Source of the DNA: Corbicula japonica
Lineage: Eukaryota > Mollusca > Bivalvia > Venerida > Cyrenidae
Direction of reading: 5' to 3'
Assembly: GCA_038501625.1 (NCBI GenBank)
Contig: JAZAYU010000009.1
Location: 6,314,396-6,378,395, forward strand
DNA length: 64,000 nucleotides
Part shown: piece after piece, positions 63,201-64,000 of the stretch
Layout: the number at the start of each line of letters is the position of its first letter
Position numbering within the stretch: the first letter of the stretch is position 1
Translations under genes and position numbers: made by a program
The notes under the pieces: generated by a model
Seen by the model: the letters and a program-made list of their open reading frames with translations, nothing else
The model's database searches: none
What the model was told of the DNA's origin: nothing

Positions 63201-64000
63201 CTGGTTGCACATGTGTAAAAATGCATATATATGGAGTAAAGGGTTAAGACAGGATTTAGTGGAGACTATCGTTTACTTATATAATAGCATGTATCAGAAA
63301 CTACAAATGCTACAAGCACTCCCTGTAACCTACCATGGGTAGCTCGTATCATGCTGTAACCTTTCTCTCCTGTTACTGATAGTCTGTCATCAGAAATCTT
63401 CAACTGGGGTGCTGGAAGTAATCACATGTTTCATTTAATCTCTAACATACTTATACATGTGTCTGTGACATGAATTAGATTTCTATTCATTATAAACAGT
63501 GGTGTTTGGAAGCAATTTACTTAAAGGATATTAAACAGCGTAGACCCTGATTGGAGTATACAGATGTGAAACTGATCTCGGTCTATCCAGAGGGGGTTCA
63601 CTGGGTTTGCTTGAACCCTCTCTTTGGAGAGCAATATTTAAATTTTCTTGGGGATTTTGGCCACAAAGTTTGAAAATATCAGTTAACTACCATAATCTTG
63701 AATGCCCAAAATGAACCCACTTTCTGGAAATCTTGCATCCACCCCTGCCTCCCTGCCCTTCTTCCTTCTCTTTAAGAAATTGTTTCACAGAAAATATGAA
63801 ACCATGTTTTGTAATGAAACAACATGACTAGAACAACTGAAATGTTTCAAATATCTTGCTGGTAGTTTCTCAGAAGAATGGGTTCTAAATTTAACTATAT
63901 TTAGTCTGTATTACAAGCCCTTTTGTGAACATATGGAACATCATAAGGTTCATACCTCTATCATGAAGAGCTAGCAGGACCTCTGAGCCCAGGAAGGTTC
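26166..64000 (-). CDS. ASH2L: ASH2 (ASH2L-type subunit of SET1/MLL complexes), C-terminal SPRY region, 8 exons
   Basis: ASH2 is a core nuclear subunit of COMPASS-type histone H3 lysine-4 methyltransferases. Its SPRY domain binds RBBP5 and its C-terminal helix binds DPY-30. Exons in transcript order: 64000-63956 (continues past the window), 63411-63334, 62803-62714, 62057-61864, 32312-32220, 28461-28363, 27178-27116 and 26264-26166. Phases agree at every junction, giving 252 residues plus TAA. Diagnostic stretches are [116 protein letters not shown] and [10 protein letters not shown]. The C-terminus [15 protein letters not shown] matches the DPY-30-binding helix with its spaced hydrophobic residues. 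The N-terminal PHD/winged-helix part is outside the window. The 29.5-kb intron 32313-61863 contains another complete gene on the opposite strand. Confidence 0.97.
26365..26510. mobile_element. MITE-H, complete, in ASH2 intron and inside a MITE-T relic
   Basis: Ends CCCAAGGTTATAAAGC and TTTATATCCTTGGGCACTG. Flanks 26328-26364 and 26511-26628 carry MITE-T pieces ('gtgaccaatgtaatcaagat' and 'catgtagtaaagggtta'). Confidence 0.82.
26682..26822. mobile_element. Old diverged MITE-H
   Basis: 'gagattgcagaccagtctca' and 'caaatcagatgcttgaaatt' remain; ends decayed. Confidence 0.6.
26900..27078. mobile_element. MITE-T fragment
   Basis: 'gtcagaataacctaaagaat', 'gtgcagattgtgatcagatg' and the right end 'tatggattaaagggttaa'. 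Confidence 0.68.
27116..27178 (-). CDS. ASH2L: ASH2 exon ([10 protein letters not shown])
   Basis: 21 codons, phase 0 at both ends. Minus-strand acceptor TCATTTCAG, donor GTAAGT. Encodes [10 protein letters not shown] and DQIQKYEP, the end of the SPRY fold. Confidence 0.96.
27340..27354 (+). repeat. Poly-C run (15 bp)
   Basis: Homopolymer C run in an ASH2 intron; length may be affected by sequencing error. Confidence 0.8.
27420..27597. mobile_element. MITE-T fragment
   Basis: 'gaacagtgtagatccagatc', 'ctggtcaggatctgcactgt' and 'gaatctacactgttcgccca'. Ends are incomplete. Confidence 0.75.
27724..27964. mobile_element. MITE-T, complete
   Basis: TTAA-flanked with CCCTTTCCTCCTTAAAT / TATGGAGGAAAGGG ends and all four inner blocks. 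One of the full-length (about 240 bp) copies. Confidence 0.92.
28038..28192. mobile_element. MITE-H, complete
   Basis: CAGTGCCCAAGGTTATAAA to CTTTATAACCTTCAGACCTG. Confidence 0.88.
28210..28356. mobile_element. MITE-T fragment
   Basis: 'ttggtcagaaataatctagt', 'ctgatctggatcaacactgg' and 'catagaataaaaggtt'. The left TIR is missing. Confidence 0.68.
28363..28461 (-). CDS. ASH2L: ASH2 exon ([20 protein letters not shown])
   Basis: 33 codons, phase 0 to 0. Minus-strand acceptor CTGCTTGTAG, donor GTAACT. Encodes [20 protein letters not shown]. Confidence 0.97.
28482..28605. mobile_element. MITE-H, right arm shortened
   Basis: 'ctaaggttataaaactgagc' at left; 'cagccaatcagagtctcata' at right, with about 20 bp of the arm lost. 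Confidence 0.75.
29170..29372. mobile_element. MITE-T, diverged
   Basis: 'gtgaccagtgtacatccaga' and the right end 'tatattgagtaaagggttaa'; the left TTAA is lost. Confidence 0.7.
30236..30276 (+). repeat. GT microsatellite
   Basis: (GT)n with a few GC interruptions, inside the long-TIR element. Confidence 0.9.
30664..30815. repeat. Covarying hairpin, copy 1
   Basis: Perfect ends AGTATCTTGCATG / CATGCAAGATACT and inner stem GCGGGAAC / GTTCCCGC around the loop GAGGCTTTGTCGA. Followed by TTTTTCTTGCATACC and, about 100 bp on, TGACGTCA. Compare 34168-34322. Confidence 0.85.
32220..32312 (-). CDS. ASH2L: ASH2 exon ([15 protein letters not shown])
   Basis: 31 codons, phase 0 to 0. Minus-strand acceptor TATTTTAG, donor GTAGGT. 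Encodes [20 protein letters not shown], and is the first exon after the 29.5-kb intron. Confidence 0.96.
32445..32596. mobile_element. MITE-T, internally deleted
   Basis: 'gttaactctttactctatgg', 'gctgatctggatctacactg' and 'tatcaactaaaaggtta'. Confidence 0.7.
33290..33385. mobile_element. MITE-T core fragment
   Basis: 'acagtgtagaccctcatcag' and 'gctgatctgggtctacaccg' only. Confidence 0.65.
33386..34167 (+). other. Intronic stretch, nothing recognised
   Basis: AT-rich single-copy-looking sequence without coding signal or known repeat. Confidence 0.5.
34168..34322. repeat. Covarying hairpin, copy 2
   Basis: Ends AGTATCATTCACGTG / CACGTGAATGATACT and inner stem GGCGGTAAC / GTTACCGCC around the loop GAGGCTCTGCTGA. 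Followed by TTTTTCTTGCATACC and, about 130 bp on, TGACGTCA. An inverted 'ggtatgcaagaa' at 34551-34562 may mark the far end of the element. Confidence 0.85.
34691..34920. mobile_element. MITE-T, diverged
   Basis: TTAACCCATTACTCCGTGGG at left; 'gctgatctggatctacaatg' near the right end. Confidence 0.72.
34921..36154 (+). other. Intronic stretch with one arm of a distant inverted repeat
   Basis: 35566-35645 is the inverted counterpart of 36856-36933 (for example 'ttagtaaatcaattcactaa' against 'agtaaattgattaactaaat'). Otherwise nothing recognised. Confidence 0.55.
36155..36412. mobile_element. MITE-T with a 42-bp internal duplication
   Basis: Typical MITE-T blocks, then 'actgattagacagca' ... 'gagccagtagatccagatct' occurs twice in tandem (36296-36379). 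Confidence 0.75.
36856..36933. repeat. Right arm of an 80-bp inverted repeat (partner 35566-35645)
   Basis: About 85% complementary to the partner 1.2 kb upstream by eye; both carry 'accactaag' and 'gtgttta(t/a)taatgag'. Confidence 0.65.
36998..37238. mobile_element. MITE-T, complete
   Basis: TTAA-flanked, TIRs CCCTTTCCTCCATG / TATGGAGGAAAGGG, full internal symmetry. One of the best copies for a consensus. Confidence 0.93.
37300..37415. mobile_element. MITE-T fragment
   Basis: 'ggctgatctggatctacact'+'ggttgcag' and little else. Confidence 0.6.
37416..37655. mobile_element. MITE-T, complete
   Basis: TTAA-flanked, CCCTTTCCTCCACAGAC / TATGGAGGAAAGGG. A 179-aa minus-strand open frame crosses this and the neighbouring copies but is only translated repeat. 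Confidence 0.92.
38095..38333. mobile_element. MITE-T, diverged ends
   Basis: 'tttactccatgagagatggc' at left and 'gcatgaagggttaa' at right; full interior. Confidence 0.78.
38822..39070. mobile_element. MITE-T with a 28-bp triplication
   Basis: MITE-T blocks with 'cctggctgatctggatctac'+'actggtca' repeated about three times at 38975-39047. Confidence 0.78.
39192..40265 (-). mobile_element. Tandem-array element 3 (AGCTCACCTGTCAC hairpin type, minus orientation)
   Basis: Read on the minus strand it starts AGCTCACCTGTCACGTAGTG with its hairpin, then a GTCCGTCC / GGCGTCC leader and about five degenerate units of roughly 145 bp (plus-strand markers: 'taagctctaggccttgtggt', 'agaagaagatttttaaag', 'gtgacccc(c/t)ggggcgg(a/g)gcc'). 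It ends at CCCTCTTGTT. It is the same family as 57371-58298 but inverted. Confidence 0.82.
41302..41405 (-). other. Possible orphan coding exon
   Basis: Minus strand: GTTCCTGCAG / open frame with [36 protein letters not shown] / GTAAGA. It is about 35 codons with plausible splice sites and protein-like composition, but its phases (1 to 0) do not fit the phase-0 ASH2 intron it lies in and I recognise no family. It may be chance. Confidence 0.22.
41550..41736. mobile_element. MITE-H with one arm segment duplicated
   Basis: The block 'atttcagccaatcagatgct'+'t(g/t)agatttcagact' occurs twice, so the right arm is longer than the left. Ends 'gggcccaagatcataaaact' and 'agttttatgatcttgggg'. Confidence 0.8.
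42237..43090 (+). CDS. Nested gene exon 1: signal peptide, ectodomain, TM, CCC
   Basis: ATG at 42237 after an in-frame TAA at 42228-42230. Ends ...IFNT + AG, donor GTAAGA, phase 2. It encodes the whole extracellular part, the membrane span and the first 54 or so cytoplasmic residues. Confidence 0.88.
42237..56324 (+). CDS. Unrecognised type I membrane protein nested in the ASH2 intron (8 exons, 765 aa)
   Basis: Exons: 42237-43090, 44243-44525, 51064-51230, 51999-52098, 52558-52635, 52969-53671, 54557-54591 and 56247-56324. All are GT/AG with consistent phases; the joined frame is 2298 nt. An in-frame TAA lies just upstream of the first ATG, which fixes the start. Residues 1-30 resemble a signal peptide (hydrophobic [17 protein letters not shown]). 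The ectodomain to about 208 has two N-glycosylation sequons (N105AS, N164ST) and no disulphide pattern. About 210-231 is a transmembrane helix ([20 protein letters not shown]), followed by CCCKKK, a likely palmitoylation and stop-transfer site. The 531-residue cytoplasmic tail is Ser/Lys/Glu-rich and predicted disordered, with RxSQ repeats at 322-350, an acidic [11 protein letters not shown] patch at 445-455, RTYSDP at 748-753 and C-terminal SSHV. Signal peptide plus disordered scaffold tail suggests an adhesion/receptor-like adaptor. I do not know its family. Confidence 0.86.
43131..43312. mobile_element. MITE-T, internally deleted, in nested gene intron 1
   Basis: 'accttttactccacataggt' and 'aaaaggtgaaaagggttaa', with a shortened interior. 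Confidence 0.72.
43313..44242 (+). other. Nested gene intron 1, remaining part
   Basis: AT-rich; no further repeat family or coding signal recognised. Confidence 0.5.
44243..44525 (+). CDS. Nested gene exon 2: RxSQ repeats
   Basis: Acceptor CTGTTGCACAG, donor GTAAGA, phase 2 to 0. Encodes a short predicted helix [17 protein letters not shown], then three 12-residue-spaced KRLSQ / KRLSQ / NRKSQ repeats (Ser325, Ser337, Ser349). Confidence 0.87.
44627..44875. mobile_element. MITE-T, TTAA ends, diverged
   Basis: TTAACCCTTTATTAACCCTC at left, 'tgtggtaaagggttaa' at right. Confidence 0.78.
44876..46600 (+). other. Nested gene intron 2, left part: nothing recognised
   Basis: No coding signal or member of the repeat families seen here, apart from short AT-rich low-complexity stretches. 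Confidence 0.5.
46640..47652. mobile_element. MITE-T carrying a 29-bp minisatellite
   Basis: Left flank 'gcaaccagtgcagaatcaga'+'tcagcctgtcaa' and right flank 'cttcagatggcatggatgtg' 'ctggctgatctggatgtata' are MITE-T interior blocks in correct order. Between them is the tandem array at 46674-47510. Confidence 0.85.
46674..47510 (+). repeat. 29-bp minisatellite, about 29 units
   Basis: Unit 'catctgatcagggtcaacag'+'agttc(g/a)ttc'. Variants are 'gtgtcatcag', 'ccaactgatc', 'catctcatcggggtc' and one unit with a 3-bp deletion ('gggtaaacagttc'). The direct contiguous repeats have no spacers, so it is not CRISPR-like. Confidence 0.95.
47757..49170 (+). mobile_element. Tandem-array element 4 (GTCTCCCCCCC hairpin type)
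   Basis: Starts with the hairpin GTCTCCCCCCCTCTGGGGGA and a GTCCGTCGGTCCGTCTGTC leader. It then has nine units of about 145 bp ('cgtttccgctcaataactcg', 'cccagagccttcaaacttca', 'tattgagtagaagaacccta', 'gtaggtcaaaggtcaaggtc') and returns to GGGGGGAGACAT near the end. It lies in nested gene intron 2. Confidence 0.88.
49446..49580. mobile_element. MITE-H, left arm shortened
   Basis: CAGTGCCCAAGGTTATAAA to GTTTTATAACCTCCAACCC. The 'attggctgaaatggc' stretch is deleted from the left arm only. Confidence 0.85.
49581..51063 (+). other. Nested gene intron 2, right part
   Basis: Mostly unrecognised. 50548-50615 (minus strand) is tRNA-like ('tttagctcatttggtagagc' and 'agattcaagttgag') but does not fold as a tRNA. 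50745-50870 holds two 'atagggggtttcat' blocks of a fragmentary repeat. Confidence 0.5.
51064..51230 (+). CDS. Nested gene exon 3
   Basis: Acceptor CCTCTTACAG, donor GTATGT, phase 0 to 2. Encodes [15 protein letters not shown] then an Asp/Lys/Ser-rich stretch ending DNVSMN. Confidence 0.86.
51999..52098 (+). CDS. Nested gene exon 4: acidic SIM-like patch
   Basis: Acceptor TTCTTTGCAG, donor GTAAGA, phase 2 to 0. Encodes [23 protein letters not shown] followed by Ser and acids fits a SUMO-interaction motif. Confidence 0.86.
52185..52376. mobile_element. MITE-T 3' part
   Basis: 'gcaaacggtgtagattctga', 'gggctgatctgatctacaca' and 'aataaagtgaagggttt'. Confidence 0.7.
52558..52635 (+). CDS. Nested gene exon 5: basic patch
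   Basis: Acceptor TTGTATGACAG, donor GTAAGT, phase 0 to 0, 26 codons. Encodes [20 protein letters not shown], strongly basic directly after the acidic exon 4. Confidence 0.84.
52969..53671 (+). CDS. Nested gene exon 6: long disordered tail
   Basis: Acceptor TGTTTTTTTTTAG, donor GTAAGT, phase 0 to 1. Ser/Thr/Lys-rich with several SP sites ([31 protein letters not shown]) and one more hydrophobic stretch, [15 protein letters not shown]. Confidence 0.88.
53715..53900 (+). repeat. Degenerate 30-bp tandem repeat
   Basis: 'ttgattcattctttgactgg'+'ctctta' repeats about five times with drift, directly after exon 6. Confidence 0.7.
54373..54531. mobile_element. MITE-T, internally deleted, TTAA ends intact
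   Basis: TTAA + CCCTTTCCTGTATAGATAC ... GTATATATACAGGAAAGGG + TTAA. Both ends share the same CTGTA variant, so the arms match each other better than the family consensus. Confidence 0.9.
54557..54591 (+). CDS. Nested gene exon 7 (35 nt)
   Basis: Acceptor GAAATTTCAG, donor GTATGT, phase 1 to 0. Encodes [12 protein letters not shown]. It is very small, but both junction phases fit exactly. Confidence 0.78.
55025..56111. mobile_element. hAT-type non-autonomous element (1087 bp)
   Basis: Terminal inverted repeats TAGGGATGGGAAC / GTTCCCATCCCTA, flanked by a perfect 8-bp duplication CTAAAATA (55017-55024 and 56112-56119), the length typical of the hAT superfamily. Subterminal regions carry many 'tatccgga' / 'tccggata' / 'attcggata' motifs. 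No transposase frame. It lies in nested gene intron 7. Confidence 0.92.
56247..56324 (+). CDS. Nested gene exon 8: C-terminus with 14-3-3-like and PDZ motifs
   Basis: Acceptor CTTTATTTCAG, phase 0, stop TAG at 56322-56324. Encodes [19 protein letters not shown] and ends IESSHV. Confidence 0.86.
   Translation, partial: TSPVKRERTYSDPNRKSTEIESSHV
56325..56640 (+). other. Nested gene 3' UTR with two poly(A) signals
   Basis: AATAAA at 56624-56629 and 56635-56640, about 300 nt after the stop, in sequence free of repeats. A MITE-H copy begins about 40 bp downstream. Confidence 0.75.
56682..56825. mobile_element. MITE-H, complete
   Basis: CTGAAGGTTATAAAGCTAAG to CAGTTTTATAACCTTGGAC. Confidence 0.87.
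56826..57370 (+). other. Intronic stretch, nothing recognised
   Basis: Contains several small palindromes (for example 'gaattattacacaataattc') but no family member or coding signal. Confidence 0.5.
57371..58298 (+). mobile_element. Tandem-array element 5 (AGCTCACCTGTCAC hairpin type, plus orientation)
   Basis: Starts AGCTCACCTGTCACATAGTG with a hairpin, then GTCCGTCGTCTGTCCGTCG. About six units of roughly 150 bp follow ('atcttcttcaaacttggtca', 'gaatgtttatctca', 'gatatctag(a/g)tcaagtt', 'gaaactgggtcatgtgacc'). It ends GACAGGTGAGCG ... CCCTCTTGTT. The units resemble those of element 2. Confidence 0.85.
58424..58591. repeat. Palindromic element (AAATAATCAATAG ends)
   Basis: 'gaaataatcaatagtttcc' pairs with 'ggaagctattgattatttc'. 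The inner part has 'gataaatcacggggcgtcgt' and 'gataaatcatgggggcgtcg'. Confidence 0.75.
58592..59283 (+). other. Intronic stretch with a decayed MITE-H
   Basis: 58955-59070 retains 'cttgagatcataacactgga' and 'agtttatgatcttgggcc'; the rest is unrecognised. Confidence 0.5.
59284..59425. mobile_element. MITE-T 5' part
   Basis: 'taaacctttcctccatataa', 'gcgaccagtgtggatccaga' and 'ggtcagaaataacccaacaa', then similarity stops. Confidence 0.8.
59562..59801. mobile_element. MITE-T, complete
   Basis: TTAA-flanked, CCCTTTCCTCCATAG / ATGTAGGAAAGGG, followed immediately by a further MITE-T core fragment (about 59810-59900). Confidence 0.92.
60141..60381. mobile_element. MITE-T, complete
   Basis: TTAA-flanked, CCCTTTCCTCCATATAT / AATGGAGGACAAGG; full interior. 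Confidence 0.9.
60515..60602. mobile_element. MITE-H fragment
   Basis: 'agatctcaagcatcagccaa' fuses the two arms with the centre deleted; ends 'atgatcttgggccctg'. Confidence 0.68.
60650..60885. mobile_element. MITE-T, near complete
   Basis: 'tcctttactccatagataca' at left and 'ttggaggaaagggtta' at right. Confidence 0.82.
60886..61717 (-). other. ASH2 intron, right end region, mostly unrecognised
   Basis: Contains only a MITE-H scrap (61425-61480, 'ttcagccagtcagatgcttg'). Confidence 0.5.
61718..61822. mobile_element. MITE-T fragment beside an ASH2 exon
   Basis: 'cctttactccatgggatatg' and 'cagtgtagatccagatcagc'; ends about 40 bp before the exon. Confidence 0.7.
61864..62057 (-). CDS. ASH2L: ASH2 exon (SPRY core)
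   Basis: Minus-strand acceptor ATATTTTACAG, donor GTTAGT, phase 1 to 0. Encodes [20 protein letters not shown] and [16 protein letters not shown]; last exon before the 29.5-kb intron. Confidence 0.97.
62458..62664. mobile_element. MITE-T, complete ends
   Basis: TTAA-flanked, CCCTTTCCTCCATATAT / TATGGAGAAAAGGG; about 35 bp missing from the left interior. Confidence 0.9.
62714..62803 (-). CDS. ASH2L: ASH2 exon ([13 protein letters not shown])
   Basis: Minus-strand acceptor TGTTTACAG, donor GTTGGT, phase 1 to 1. Encodes [20 protein letters not shown] and RIGWSQQL. Confidence 0.97.
62865..63009. mobile_element. MITE-T, internally deleted, back-to-back with the next copy
   Basis: 'attctttactctattaatac' to 'ttgagtaacgagttaa'. 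Its right TTAA is the left TTAA of the following copy. Confidence 0.75.
63006..63247. mobile_element. MITE-T, complete
   Basis: TTAA-flanked, CCCTTTCCTCCATAGATAC / TATATGGAGTAAAGGG; all inner blocks present. Confidence 0.92.
63334..63411 (-). CDS. ASH2L: ASH2 exon ([20 protein letters not shown])
   Basis: Minus-strand acceptor ATTACTTCCAG, donor GTAGGT, phase 1 to 1. Starts the SPRY domain with [20 protein letters not shown] and IRATH. Confidence 0.97.
63580..63755 (+). repeat. Fragment of a 'gggggttca' repeat
   Basis: 'ccagagggggttcactgggt' and, inverted, 'gaacccactttctggaaatc'. A related piece occurs at 36712-36760 ('gcaggggcagatccacaggg'). Confidence 0.5.
63956..64000 (-). CDS. ASH2L: ASH2 exon, cut by the window edge
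   Basis: Donor GTATGA on the minus strand, phase 1 at its 3' end. Encodes [14 protein letters not shown], which joins the following exon exactly as in ASH2L proteins. Confidence 0.93.

Overview
This is a 64 kb piece of an animal nuclear genome. The genes have many introns with GT/AG boundaries, introns are AT-rich, and the intronic DNA is crowded with short palindromic transposons and tandem-repeat elements. The repeat types and the divergence of the two recognisable proteins suggest a mollusc, most likely a bivalve. That is an inference from repeat style and protein divergence; I could not run a database search.

Layout. (1) Positions 1-21977, plus strand: the C-terminal half of Integrator complex subunit 1 (INTS1). 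It has 25 exons whose phases all agree and encode 1165 residues; the N-terminal half lies to the left of the window. (2) 21978-26165: a tail-to-tail intergenic interval with a tRNA-Thr(TGT) gene, decayed tandem repeats and palindromic elements. (3) 26166-64000, minus strand: the C-terminal part of ASH2 (the ASH2L family, a core subunit of SET1/MLL histone H3K4 methyltransferase complexes). Eight exons encode 252 residues of the SPRY domain and the DPY-30-binding helix; the gene continues past the right edge. (4) One ASH2 intron is 29.5 kb long (32313-61863) and contains a complete 8-exon gene on the opposite strand (42237-56324). That gene encodes a 765-residue, single-pass type I membrane protein that I do not recognise. 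It has a short N-glycosylatable ectodomain, a CCC motif next to the membrane, and a 531-residue disordered basic/acidic cytoplasmic tail. The tail carries three RxSQ repeats spaced exactly 12 residues apart, a SUMO-interaction-like acidic patch, a 14-3-3-like RTYSDP site and a C-terminal class I PDZ ligand (SSHV).

Mobile DNA fills much of the rest. A TTAA-flanked palindromic MITE with CCCTTTCCTCCA ends (called MITE-T here) occurs about 45 times, complete or in pieces. A hairpin MITE of about 140 bp with paired CCAAT motifs (called MITE-H) occurs about 20 times and is nested inside MITE-T at several sites. One MITE-T copy has given rise to a 29-bp minisatellite of about 29 units. Five larger elements of 0.9-1.4 kb share one layout (terminal hairpin, GTCCGTC-rich leader, tandem array of 145-160 bp units, repeat of the hairpin arm). 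One array holds nine near-identical nuclear-receptor-like DR1 sites. There is also a non-autonomous hAT-type element with a perfect 8-bp target duplication, a 2.35-kb element with terminal inverted repeats of about 580 bp, and two copies of a hairpin of about 153 bp whose arms differ by compensating changes while the loop is conserved.

INTS1 and ASH2 are general nuclear regulators (snRNA processing/Pol II termination, and H3K4 methylation). I see no sign that they form a functional unit beyond being adjacent. The nested membrane protein and the structured repeats are the least explained parts of the window.
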